Below, one piece after another: positions 31,683-39,426 of a stretch of 60,128 nt of DNA. The stretch's first letter is position 1; each line of letters starts with the position of its first letter. Location: positions 1 through 60,128 of the forward strand of contig NZ_JASNWF010000039.1 of NCBI RefSeq assembly GCF_030283205.1, in the 5' to 3' direction. Below the pieces are notes generated by a model. It was not told where the DNA came from. It saw only the letters and a list, made by a program, of their open reading frames with translations, and ran no database searches. The stretch comes from Actinomadura opuntiae. GTDB lineage: Bacteria > Actinomycetota > Actinomycetes > Streptosporangiales > Streptosporangiaceae. A program made the translations under genes and the position numbers.

Positions 31683-32705
31683 ATGACCTGGAACGGCCCA
31701 CAGCCCGCGCACACCCGGTGGGCGATCCGCGGCACCGGTTCCCACCTGCCCGAACGCCGGATCCCCAGCACCGAGGTGTCGCGCTCGCTCGGCCTGGAGC
31801 CGGGCTGGATCGAGCGCCGCACCGGCATCCGCAACCGGCACGCGGCCGCGCCCGGGCAGGCCGCCTCCGACCTCGCCGCCGCCGCCGCGCACGAGGCGCT
31901 GGACGCGGCCGGTCTGCGGCCCGGCGACATCGGGCTGATCGTGCTGGGCACCTCCACCCCCGACGAGCTCGGCCCCTCCACCGCCTGCCGCGTCCAGGCC
32001 CTCATCGGCGCCCGCGCCGCCGCGGCCCTCGACGTCGCCGCCGCCTGCAGCGGCTTTGTGTTCGGGCTGCAGGTCGCGCTCGGCTGGCTCGCCGCCCAGC
32101 GCGGCGCCGCCCCGTACGCGCTGGTCATCGGGGTCGAGGTGTACTCGCGGTTCCTCGATCCCGCCGACCGCGGCACCGCCGCGCTGTTCGGCGACGGCGC
32201 CGCCGCCGCGGTCGTCGGGCCCGTCCCCGCCCCCTACGGGATCGGCCCGGTCACCCTCGGCTCGGACGGCACCCGCGCCGGCGACGTCCTGATCCCCGCC
32301 GGCGGCTCGCGCCGCCCCGCCAGCGCCGCGACGCTGGCCGATCTTGGCCACGCCATCCACATGGACGGCCGCGCCGTCCGCGACTTCATCACCGCGATCC
32401 TCCCCCGGCTCGTCACCGAGGCCTGCGAGGACGCCGCGGTCAAACCCGCCGACCTGGCCCTGGTGGTCCCGCACCAGCCCAACCCGCGGCTGGTGGCCTC
32501 CCTGGCCGGGCACGCCGGCCTCGACCCGGCCCAGCTGATGATCGCCGGGCAGGACGTCGGCAACATCGGCGCCGCCAGCCTGCCCTACGCGCTGGACCGC
32601 GCCGTGCGCACCGGCCGCATCGCCCGCGGTGACCTGGTGCTGCTCGCCGGGTTCGGCGCCGGCCTGACCTGGGGCCGCACCCTCATCACCTGGCCGGACG
32701 CCTGA
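31683..32705 (+). CDS. Beta-ketoacyl-ACP synthase III (FabH-like)
   Basis: A 340-residue ketosynthase III of the thiolase fold, which condenses a starter acyl-CoA with malonyl-ACP. The catalytic triad is complete: Cys122 (LDVAAACSGFVFGL), His264 (VVPHQPNPRL) and Asn294 (VGNIGAASLPYAL). The N-terminal IRGTGSHLPERRIPSTEVSRSLGLEPGWIERRTGIRNRH is typical FabH text. The C-terminal GFGAGLTWGRTLITW is the conserved Gly-rich end. ATG at 31683 follows GGGGAG. As there is no ACP or other fatty-acid synthase gene nearby, it is probably a specialised starter-unit or ester-forming KAS III working with the divergent acyltransferase and acyl-CoA oxidase-like protein, not housekeeping FabH. Confidence 0.92.
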   Translation: MTWNGPQPAHTRWAIRGTGSHLPERRIPSTEVSRSLGLEPGWIERRTGIRNRHAAAPGQAASDLAAAAAHEALDAAGLRPGDIGLIVLGTSTPDELGPSTACRVQALIGARAAAALDVAAACSGFVFGLQVALGWLAAQRGAAPYALVIGVEVYSRFLDPADRGTAALFGDGAAAAVVGPVPAPYGIGPVTLGSDGTRAGDVLIPAGGSRRPASAATLADLGHAIHMDGRAVRDFITAILPRLVTEACEDAAVKPADLALVVPHQPNPRLVASLAGHAGLDPAQLMIAGQDVGNIGAASLPYALDRAVRTGRIARGDLVLLAGFGAGLTWGRTLITWPDA

Positions 32706-32736
32706 CGCCGCGCCCTCGCGGCGGCCGGGACGCGGA

Positions 32737-32767
32737 CAGGCCGCGCGGGGCGGACCCGCGCGGCCTG
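32737..32767. terminator. Hairpin terminator between ketosynthase III and DoxX genes
   Basis: CAGGCCGCGCGGG (32737-32749) and CCCGCGCGGCCTG (32755-32767) are perfect 13-base arms around a 5-base loop, between convergent genes ending at 32705 and 32804. Confidence 0.85.
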
Positions 32768-32803
32768 GCGAGGTGGGCGCTCGCCCCGGGCCCCCGGCAC
32801 CGG

Positions 32804-33271
32804 TCACCGGCGCAGCAGGCCGGTGAGCGAGCGCAGCAGGGCGGCGGTCTCGGCGCGGCGGTCCCACGCGATCACCGCGCACACCGCGGCCAGCGCGGCG
32901 GGGAACAGCGCCCACGCGGCGTCCAGCACCAGCAGGTGGGTGGCGACCGCGCCGGCCAGCAGGCCGATCAGCGCGGTCGCGGCGAACCCGGCCAGCCGCG
33001 GCACCACCAGCCCGATCGCGCCGGCGGCCTCGACGGCGCCGGTCACGTACCGGAACCACTGGCCCCAGCCGATCCGGGTGAAGGTCTCGACCGCGTCGGC
33101 CTGCCCGGCGAACTTCGGCATCGCCGAGGCGAAGAACAGGAACGCGGCGATGAGGATCTGCGCGCCCCACAGCACCCGGCGCAGGACGCGGCGGCGGCCC
33201 CGGACGGTGCCGGTCGCGGTGCCGGTCGAGGAGGCGGTGGCGGGGGCGGCGAGGATCTGGGTGACGGTCAT
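32804..33271 (-). CDS. DoxX-family membrane protein
   Basis: A 155-residue integral membrane protein of the DoxX/DUF4345-like group. After an Arg-rich N-terminus come four hydrophobic helices: ILIAAFLFFASAMPKFAG (with the family's ASAMPKF signature), YVTGAVEAAGAIGLVVPRLAGFAATALIG, GAVATHLLVLD and AALAAVCAVIAWDRRA. The family is associated with redox or thiol stress partners; its biochemical role is unclear. ATG at 33271 is chosen because GGAAGGAC precedes it. A LysR gene on the same strand starts about 1 kb upstream, with 116 bases between the two genes. Confidence 0.88.
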   Translation of the reverse strand: MTVTQILAAPATASSTGTATGTVRGRRRVLRRVLWGAQILIAAFLFFASAMPKFAGQADAVETFTRIGWGQWFRYVTGAVEAAGAIGLVVPRLAGFAATALIGLLAGAVATHLLVLDAAWALFPAALAAVCAVIAWDRRAETAALLRSLTGLLRR

Positions 33272-33387
33272 GGCGGTGTCCTTCCGTGCGGTGCGCTCGT
33301 TTCGTGCCTTCACTGACGCGTCGCACGGGCCGGCGCCGGATCGACACCGCGCCGGACTTTTTCCCAGAATTTTTTTCGCGGGCCCCG

Positions 33388-34281
33388 TCAGCCCAGGTCA
33401 GGGACGGCCCGCAGGACCGGCTCGCCGGCGTCCGGGCGGGCGTTGTGGCGGGCGGCGACCGCGGCGGTGACGCGGACGAACGCCGCCAGCGCCCGCGAGC
33501 GGGACTGCTCGGGCCACGCCAGCACCAGCGTCGTCGGCGGCGCGTCGGGCACCGGCACCGCCGTCAGGTCCTCGCGCAGCAGCCGCCGGTAGGAGCGCGG
33601 CAGCACCGCCACGATCCGGCCGAGCGCGATCAGCTGCATCACCTGGCCGCCGTCGGTCACCAGCGGGCCGTCGCCCTCCTCGGGCCGGTGCGGCAGCCGC
33701 GGCAGCCGCTCGCCCGCCAGGTCGGCCATCGACACGCTGTCACGTCCGGCCAGCCGGTGGGTGCGGGGCAGGACGACGTCCTGCGGCTCCACCATCAGCT
33801 CCTCCACGGCCAGGCCGGTGAGGTCGGCGCGCGGCGCGTACAGCAGCGCGGCGTCGGCGGTCCCGTCGTCGAGCGACTGGCGCGCCCCGTAGCCGAACAC
33901 CATCTCCACCGGCAGCGCGTCCGGTTCCCGCTCGTACTCGGCGAGCATCTCCGGCAGCAGCCCGCCGCCGTCCCCGCCCGGCTTCATCGCCAGCACCAGC
34001 CGGGCCCGCTCCTGCCCGGCGCGGCGGGTGCGCCGCACCGCGGCCTGCACCGCCGCCAGCGCCGCCTCGCCCTCGGCCAGCAGCGTCTCGCCCGCCGCGG
34101 TGAGCGTCACCCGGCGGCTGGTGCGCTCCAGCAGCCGGACGCCGAGCCGCCGCTCCAGCCGCGCGACCGCCCGCGACAGCGGCGGCTGCGCGATCCCGAG
34201 CCGCTCGGCGGCCCGCCCGAAGTGCAGCTCCCGCGCGACCTCCAGGAAGTAGGCCAGCTCCCGCGTCTCCACCACATCCAT
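33388..34281 (-). CDS. LysR-family transcriptional regulator
   Basis: A 297-residue LysR-type regulator. The N-terminal helix-turn-helix is textbook (ELAYFLEVARELHFGRAAERLGIAQPPLSRAVARLERRLGVRLLERTSRRVTLTAAGE), followed by a PBP2-like effector domain. ATG at 34281 is only one base after GGAGG, so one of the GTG codons at 34275 or 34272 may be the true start. The divergent arrangement with the SDR gene at 34352, only 70 bases away, is the standard LysR layout, so it most likely controls that reductase in response to its substrate. Confidence 0.92.
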   Translation of the reverse strand: MDVVETRELAYFLEVARELHFGRAAERLGIAQPPLSRAVARLERRLGVRLLERTSRRVTLTAAGETLLAEGEAALAAVQAAVRRTRRAGQERARLVLAMKPGGDGGGLLPEMLAEYEREPDALPVEMVFGYGARQSLDDGTADAALLYAPRADLTGLAVEELMVEPQDVVLPRTHRLAGRDSVSMADLAGERLPRLPHRPEEGDGPLVTDGGQVMQLIALGRIVAVLPRSYRRLLREDLTAVPVPDAPPTTLVLAWPEQSRSRALAAFVRVTAAVAARHNARPDAGEPVLRAVPDLG

Positions 34282-34351
34282 ACCTCCAGGGTATCGATCG
34301 GAGTGCGATCGGTGTTGGAGTCCGGCGGGGCCGCGGTGGTGGGGTGGGGGC

Positions 34352-35113
34352 ATGAGCGAACGACCCATGAACGACAAGGTCGCCCTGGTCACCGGGGCGA
34401 ACAAGGGCATCGGGCACGCCGTGGCGGCGGGGCTGGCCGCGCGCGGCATGACCGTCCTGCTGGCCGCCCGCAACCCCGATCTCGGCGAGAAGGCCGCCGC
34501 GCAGCTGCGCGACGCGGGGCACGACGTCCGGTTCGTGCAGCTGGACGTCACCGACGACGCGAGCGTGCGGGCCGCCGCCGACGCCGTGACCGCCTCCCCG
34601 GGACGCCTGGACGTCCTGGTCAACAACGCCGGCATCTCCGGCGGCCCCGGCGACCTGCCGTCCGAGGCCGACCTGGACGGCACCCGGCAGGTGTTCGAGA
34701 CCAACCTGTTCGGCGTGATGCGGGTGACCAACGCGCTGCTGCCGCTGCTGCGCCGCTCCCCCGCCGCGCGGATCGTCAACGTCTCCAGCGGCACCGGGTC
34801 GCTGACCCACATGACCGACCCGGACCACTACTTCTGGAACCTGGGCGCCGTGGCGTCCTACCCCGAGTCCAAGGCCGCGCTGAACATGCTGACCGTCCAG
34901 TACGCCAAGCAGCTTCGCGACACCGGAATCCTGGTCAACGCCGTCGCCCCCGGCCCCTGCGCCACCGACTTCGCGACCGAGCACATCCGCGCGGGCCGCA
35001 CCATCACCCGCACCGCCGAGCAGGGCGCCGCGATCGCGATCCGGATGGCGACCCTGCCGGGCGACGGCCCGACCGGCGGGTTCTTCGACGACGACGGCCC
35101 CGTCCCCTGGTGA
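34352..35113 (+). CDS. Short-chain dehydrogenase/reductase, classical
   Basis: A 253-residue classical SDR. Cofactor motif TGANKGIGHAVA (residues 14-25), with Arg40 after strand 2 favouring NADPH, NNAG at 91-94, catalytic Ser near 145-146 (IVNVSSGTGS), Tyr170 and Lys174 (SYPESKAAL). The C-terminus (LPGDGPTGGFFDDDGPVPW) matches carbonyl-reductase-like SDRs. It is divergent from, and probably controlled by, the adjacent LysR regulator. Substrate unknown. A short hairpin overlaps the stop codon. Confidence 0.92.
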   Translation: MSERPMNDKVALVTGANKGIGHAVAAGLAARGMTVLLAARNPDLGEKAAAQLRDAGHDVRFVQLDVTDDASVRAAADAVTASPGRLDVLVNNAGISGGPGDLPSEADLDGTRQVFETNLFGVMRVTNALLPLLRRSPAARIVNVSSGTGSLTHMTDPDHYFWNLGAVASYPESKAALNMLTVQYAKQLRDTGILVNAVAPGPCATDFATEHIRAGRTITRTAEQGAAIAIRMATLPGDGPTGGFFDDDGPVPW

Positions 35114-35134
35114 CCTCGGCGCGCGGTCACCGGG
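35106..35134. terminator. Short hairpin between convergent SDR and membrane-protein genes
   Basis: CCTGGTGACC (35106-35115) pairs with GGTCACCGGG (35125-35134) over 10 positions with one G-T wobble and a 9-base loop. The left arm includes the SDR stop codon, and the minus-strand gene ends at 35141. Confidence 0.6.
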
Positions 35135-35140
35135 CCGCAT

Positions 35141-36517
35141 TCACCAGGCCGACAGCACCAGGGCCTGGACGGCGAGCGCGGTGACGGCCTGCGCGGCCAG
35201 CCACCCGCGCGCCGCCGTCCCCCGCACGGACGCGGCCACCACCAGCCAGGCGGCGAACGGCACCCAGATCCGCTCGACCTCGCCCTTGGTCACCCCGGAC
35301 AGGTCCAGGACGACCACGCCCACCAGCGCCGCGCCCGCCGTCAGCGCCACCACCGCCGCAGGGGGCAGCGTCCGCGTCCGCGCCGCCGCCCGCAGCACAC
35401 TCGCCGCGCTCGGCAGCGCATAGGCGACCGCGGGTCCCGTCAGCAGCCCCAGTACCGCCAGGTCACCGAACAGGAAGTAGGTGTAGGGCCGCTGCGCGGA
35501 CCCGCGGCTGATCAGGTAGGTGTCCAGGGTGGCGCGTACGCCGTCCGGCCACCAGAAGCCCAACAAGGTGAACGCGGTCGGAACCACCACCAGCCCCGCG
35601 CCGAGCCCCGCCGGCACCCACCAGCGGGGCCGCGTCACCAGCAGCACCACCAGCGGCACCGCGAACAGTGGCAGCAGCCCGTACGACAGGTAGGGCAGGC
35701 TGCCCAGCAGCAACCCGCCCCCGACCGCGGCGGCGACCGCCGGGCCGAGGCGCGCGCGGCGCGCCGCGACCGCTGTCAGCGCCGTCCCCCACGCCCCGAC
35801 GGCCAGGAAGAACGCGTCCATCGCCGTCGCGATCCACAGCGCCAGCGGCGCCAGCGCCAGGAACGGCACCGCCGCCCGCGCCGCCCGCTCCCCCGCCGCG
35901 CACCGCAGCGTCACCGCGATCGCCACGACCGCCGACGTCCCCGAGGCGATGACGAACGCCGCCGCCCACCCGGTGCCGGGCAGCCCCGCCTTCTCCAGCG
36001 CCCACAGCAGCAGCGTCGGCAGCGGCGGATGCCCCCGCACGTGCGTGGTGTAGCCGCCGAGGCGTTCGGTGAAGGTGCGCAGCCACTCCAGCGGGTCGGG
36101 GCGCACCTGCGCCAGCCCCGCCGGGTACTCGGTCGGCGCGTTCAGCGGCCCGGCGAGGGCGTCCCACCCGTCGGCGACCGCGAGCGCGACCGCCCACAGC
36201 GCCGCGCCCGCCCACGCCAGCGCCATCAGCGCCGGCCACCGCAGCCGCGCCGCCGCCCGCGGCAGCGCCGCCACCAGCACCGCCGCGACCGCGACGGCCG
36301 GCGTCAGCTGCCAGGTCAGCGGCGCCTCCCGCGCCCGCGCGTGCAGCGGGGGCAGCAGGTCCTCGGTCTCCAGCCCGGCGCGGCGCAGGTACCAGCCGGC
36401 GGCGAACACCGCCGCGATCCCCGCCGCCCACACCGCCACGGCGATCCATCCCGGCCGGCTCGTGCTGCGCGCGTCCGGGGCGCTGGTGCTGGGCGTCCGT
36501 GTGTCGGTGGCGGTCAT
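35141..36517 (-). CDS. Polytopic membrane protein, GT-C glycosyltransferase-like
   Basis: A 458-residue membrane protein with about eleven hydrophobic helices. After a short Thr/Ser-rich cytoplasmic start and TM1 (WIAVAVWAAGIAAVFAAGWYL) the first long loop contains charged text TERLGGYTTHVRGHPPLPTLLLWALEKAGLPG, and the YLISRGSAQRPYTYFLFGDLAVL loop follows late in the protein. A polyprenol-sugar-dependent GT-C transferase is the best guess, from topology and the HPPLP loop; I do not see an unambiguous catalytic Asp/Glu motif. GAGGAGAGGAAGC precedes ATG at 36517, which overlaps the stop of the upstream gene as ATGA. It is the last gene of a seven-gene coupled cluster. Confidence 0.8.
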   Translation of the reverse strand: MTATDTRTPSTSAPDARSTSRPGWIAVAVWAAGIAAVFAAGWYLRRAGLETEDLLPPLHARAREAPLTWQLTPAVAVAAVLVAALPRAAARLRWPALMALAWAGAALWAVALAVADGWDALAGPLNAPTEYPAGLAQVRPDPLEWLRTFTERLGGYTTHVRGHPPLPTLLLWALEKAGLPGTGWAAAFVIASGTSAVVAIAVTLRCAAGERAARAAVPFLALAPLALWIATAMDAFFLAVGAWGTALTAVAARRARLGPAVAAAVGGGLLLGSLPYLSYGLLPLFAVPLVVLLVTRPRWWVPAGLGAGLVVVPTAFTLLGFWWPDGVRATLDTYLISRGSAQRPYTYFLFGDLAVLGLLTGPAVAYALPSAASVLRAAARTRTLPPAAVVALTAGAALVGVVVLDLSGVTKGEVERIWVPFAAWLVVAASVRGTAARGWLAAQAVTALAVQALVLSAW

Positions 36518-37014
36518 CGGTCCCGCTTCCTCTCCTCCGGCAGGACGGCGCGGTGCGCTCCGCCGCCCGCACCGCCCGCACCGTCCGCGCTGCCCGCGCC
36601 GTCCCGCCGGCGGCGTCCGGTGACCATCTGCACCGCCAGCACCGCGACCGCCACGGAACCGATCGCGCCGACGACGATCGCCAGGTTGCGGCCGTAGGGC
36701 AGTGGCAGCTGCGACGGGACGTCCGGGCGCCGCCCGTACCCCAGGACGAGCGGGAGCGCCACCGCCGTCACGCACGCCGCCACCAGCAGCGCGCCCCGCA
36801 GCACCCGCCGGTAGGCGACCGGGATCCAGCCCGTCACCACCCCCGCCACCAGCACGGCCGGGACCAGCACACCGTCGTGCAGGACGGCCGCCCCGACGAA
36901 CCAGGTCGCCCAGCCCCGCACCGGGACGTCCGCGACCACCCCCCGCAGCCCGAACCCGATGAGCGCCAGCCCCGCCGCGTACGCCGCCACGTGGGCGAGC
37001 CTGCGCGCGTTCAT
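36514..37014 (-). CDS. Small membrane protein of unknown function
   Basis: A 166-residue membrane protein with four hydrophobic helices (AYAAGLALIGFGLRGVV, WATWFVGAAVLHDGVLVPAVLVAGVV, LLVAACVTAVALPLVLG, LAIVVGAIGSVAVAVLAVQMV), a conserved-looking AVLHD at the second helix and a basic, Gly/Ala-rich C-terminal tail. I do not recognise a named family. Start and stop both overlap neighbours as ATGA, so its amount is tied to the molybdopterin oxidoreductase before it and the GT-C-like protein after it. It may be an accessory or electron-transfer subunit for the oxidoreductase, but no heme- or metal-ligand pattern supports that. Confidence 0.8.
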   Translation of the reverse strand: MNARRLAHVAAYAAGLALIGFGLRGVVADVPVRGWATWFVGAAVLHDGVLVPAVLVAGVVTGWIPVAYRRVLRGALLVAACVTAVALPLVLGYGRRPDVPSQLPLPYGRNLAIVVGAIGSVAVAVLAVQMVTGRRRRDGAGSADGAGGAGGGAHRAVLPEERKRDR

Positions 37015-38180
37015 GCGACCACCAGCCGTCCGACCCACTTGGTCTGCATGACGCCGGGACGGTTCGGCGCGATGAGCCGGCACGGGTAGCCGTGGTCGAG
37101 GTCGAGGGGCTCGCCGTTGACCCGCAGCGCCAGCAGCGTCAGCGGGTCGTGCCAGTGCGGCGGCTGCACCATCGAGGTGCGGTACAGGCCGTAGCGTTCC
37201 AGCGACTCGACGCGGACGTGGGCGTCGTCGTCGACGCCGGCCATGCGCAGCAGGTCGCGCAGCCGCACGCCCTCCCAGGTCGCCTCGGCGCTCCAGCCCT
37301 CCACGCACGCGATCGGCAGCCGCGCCGTCCGCGCCGGCATCGCCTGCAGCTGCGCCAGTGACAGGCTCAGCTCGCGGTCGACGCGTCCGGTGACCGTCAG
37401 CCGCCACCGAGGGTCGCGGGCCAGTGCGGTGACTCCGGACGCGGCGGCGGACTTGTTGACCGGCAGGTCCTGCGACCCGATCCCGGGACGGCGCGGAGCG
37501 AGCACCGCCAGCCGCGCCAGCGGCGAGACCGCCTCCCCCACCGTGGTCGCGACGACCACGCCGCTCGCCCCGAAGACCGTCAGCAGGAACGTGCGCCGCT
37601 TCAGGCCGTCCTGCGGGCGGGTCATCACCGTCCGGCGCGTCTTGGCCCACTCGTTGGCGACGTGGATCACCAGCGCGCCGATGACGATGTAGGCGGTCCA
37701 GTAGTGCGCGGTGGTGAAGAAGAACCCGAACGCGTACCAGTAGTCGATGTTCATCACGCCGGTGACCAGCTGGAACAGCGACCCGCCGACCAGGACGAAC
37801 ACCAGCAGCCGCTCGACCGCGTGCAGGACGGAGCGGGCCGGCGGCCACTGCAGCAGCCGGGGGTAGACCGTCCACAGCTTGGCCAGCAGCAGCGGCACCG
37901 CCGCCAGCCCGGTCATGACGTGCAGGCCCTGGGTGACCCGGTACAGGTTCACCGGGCGCGACGGCCACACCATCCACCCCGCCGGGTGCTGCATGAAGTG
38001 GCTGACCAGCCCGGTCACGAACGCGACCAGGAAGCAGGTGCCGAGGGCGATGCCCAGCCAGGCGGCGACGCGTTCGTCGTGCAGGCGGCTGGTGAAGCGC
38101 TCGGGCAGCGTCGTCAGCGCCGCCGGCGGCACCGGGCGCCGGAACGCGGGCCTGTTCAGGGACGCAGGGCGACGAACCAC
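37011..38180 (-). CDS. Membrane-bound molybdopterin-dependent oxidoreductase with cytochrome b561-like domain
   Basis: A 389-residue fusion. Residues 1-35 are cytoplasmic; four TM helices (about 41-60, 84-103, 121-142, 155-178) resemble the DUF4405/cytochrome b561-type membrane domain with His at 61, 64, 87, 159 and 173 as possible heme ligands. A twin-arginine motif, KRRTFLLTVFG at 194-204, sits directly before TM5, so the C-terminal domain (about 225-389) should be exported folded by Tat. That domain is of the sulfite-oxidase type: Cys292 in IACVEGWSAEA is the molybdenum ligand, and HDPLTLLALRVNGEPLDLDHGYPCRLIAPNRPGVMQTKWV is the family C-terminus. GTG at 38180 has GGAGGAGG seven bases upstream and overlaps the methyltransferase by 25 bases. 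Substrate unknown. Confidence 0.92.
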   Translation of the reverse strand: MVRRPASLNRPAFRRPVPPAALTTLPERFTSRLHDERVAAWLGIALGTCFLVAFVTGLVSHFMQHPAGWMVWPSRPVNLYRVTQGLHVMTGLAAVPLLLAKLWTVYPRLLQWPPARSVLHAVERLLVFVLVGGSLFQLVTGVMNIDYWYAFGFFFTTAHYWTAYIVIGALVIHVANEWAKTRRTVMTRPQDGLKRRTFLLTVFGASGVVVATTVGEAVSPLARLAVLAPRRPGIGSQDLPVNKSAAASGVTALARDPRWRLTVTGRVDRELSLSLAQLQAMPARTARLPIACVEGWSAEATWEGVRLRDLLRMAGVDDDAHVRVESLERYGLYRTSMVQPPHWHDPLTLLALRVNGEPLDLDHGYPCRLIAPNRPGVMQTKWVGRLVVA

Positions 38181-38773
38181 CGGCCGGCCTCCTCCCACAG
38201 TTCGGTGACGGTCGCCGCGCACGCGGCGGCCAGGGCGGCGGCGCCGTCGGCGGACACGTGCGCCCAGGGGAACCATTCGCCGACCGCGCGGTCCGACCGC
38301 AGCCGCAGCGGCTCGGTCCGCGACTCCGCGCCCGGCGGGTCCACCTCCATCAGCACCCGCCCGCCGGGGCCCAGCAGCGCCAGGACGCGGCGCAGCAGCC
38401 GGGCGGGGTCGCCGCCGATGCCGATGTTGCCGTCGGCCAGCAGCACCGTGCTCCACCGCCCGGTACCCGGCACCCGCCCGAACACGTCGCGGCACAGCGC
38501 CGGGGCGCCCGCCGCGACGGTCAGCGCGACCGCGCGGGGCGCCACGTCGATGCCCAGCACCGGGATCCCGCGCCGGGCCAGCGCGACCGTCAGCCGGCCG
38601 GGTCCCGATCCGACGTCCAGGGTGGCGCCCTCGCAGCGGTCCAGCAGGCCGGCGTCGCCGCCGCGCAGCGCCAGCCAGTCCCGCAGCGGCAGCGGGCGGC
38701 GGCGGCCGTCGGCGTGCTCGATCTCCACCGCCGCGCGGCCCCGCAGCGCCTCCTCGTACAGTTCGCCGATCAT
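38156..38773 (-). CDS. SAM-dependent methyltransferase (class I)
   Basis: A 205-residue methyltransferase. AdoMet motif I is ATLDVGSGPGRLTVALARRG (about residues 49-68), with the acidic residue after strand 2 in VLGIDVAPRAV; motif around STVLLADGNIGIGGDPARLLRRVLALLGPGGRVLMEVDPPG follows. Length is short for the class because the C-terminal part is reduced. The target is unknown; the setting with two glycosyltransferase-like genes and a molybdopterin oxidoreductase suggests a cell-envelope or small-molecule product. ATG at 38773 overlaps the stop of the DUF2064 gene (ATGA) and follows CAGGAG. Confidence 0.9.
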   Translation of the reverse strand: MIGELYEEALRGRAAVEIEHADGRRRPLPLRDWLALRGGDAGLLDRCEGATLDVGSGPGRLTVALARRGIPVLGIDVAPRAVALTVAAGAPALCRDVFGRVPGTGRWSTVLLADGNIGIGGDPARLLRRVLALLGPGGRVLMEVDPPGAESRTEPLRLRSDRAVGEWFPWAHVSADGAAALAAACAATVTELWEEAGRWFVALRP

Positions 38774-39426
38774 GCCGGGACGCTCCTGGTCCCCAGGTCC
38801 CGCACGGCGGCGGCGAACCGGCTGCCGGGCGCCTGCGCGGCGACCGCCTCGGCGTCGGGCGGGGTGTCCACGTCGGTCAGCTCCGGCATCCGCGCCACCC
38901 GCAGCCCGGCGGCGTGCAGCCGGGCGAGCTGGAGCGTTCCGGTGTCGGGCCGCGACATCGGGACGCCCAGCAGCAGCCGCTCGTCGGGGCGGCGCAGCCC
39001 GAGCAGCCAGAAGCCGCCGTCGCGGGCCGGGCCGAACACCGCGTCGTGCCCGCGCAGGGCCCGGCCGGCGCGGTCCAGCAGCGCGGGCGTGACCTGCGGG
39101 GTGTCCATCCCGACCAGCACCAGCGGGCGGCCGTCGTAGGCGTCGGCGAAGGCGTGCGCGAGGCGCTCGTCCAGGCCGCCGCCGCGCTGGGCGAGGACGG
39201 TGAACCCGTCGGGCAGCCACGGGCCGGGCGTTCCGGCCAGCGCCAGGACGCGGCGCCGCGCCGGGGCGGCGGCGACCGCCGCGAGGGTGTCGTGCAGGGC
39301 GGCCGCGGCCAGCGCGGCCGCCTCGTCGGGCGTGTAGGCGCTGGTCAGCCGGGTCTTCACCCGGCCGGGCAGCGGCTGCTTGGCGATGACCAGCAGGTCG
39401 GCGGCGGCGCCGTCCGGCGCGCTCAC
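38770..39426 (-). CDS. DUF2064 / TIGR04282 nucleotidyl- or glycosyltransferase-like protein
   Basis: A 218-residue protein of the DUF2064 family with a GT-A/nucleotidyltransferase-like fold. It opens LLVIAKQPLPGRVKTRLTSAYTPDEAAALAAAALHDTL, the family signature, and carries VLVGMDTPQVTPALLDRA and HDAVFGPARDGGFWLLGLRRPDERLL, which hold the acidic metal-binding residues. Related proteins sit in arsenosugar and other glycosyl pathways next to GT2 enzymes, exactly as here. GTG at 39426 overlaps the GT2 stop as GTGA. Substrate unknown. Confidence 0.9.
   Translation of the reverse strand: MSAPDGAAADLLVIAKQPLPGRVKTRLTSAYTPDEAAALAAAALHDTLAAVAAAPARRRVLALAGTPGPWLPDGFTVLAQRGGGLDERLAHAFADAYDGRPLVLVGMDTPQVTPALLDRAGRALRGHDAVFGPARDGGFWLLGLRRPDERLLLGVPMSRPDTGTLQLARLHAAGLRVARMPELTDVDTPPDAEAVAAQAPGSRFAAAVRDLGTRSVPA

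Noticed and set aside
31570..31686. 38-codon open frame overlapping the ketosynthase III start as ATGA
   Set aside because: No ribosome binding site, Arg/Pro-rich and without family or codon-bias support; more likely part of the promoter region.
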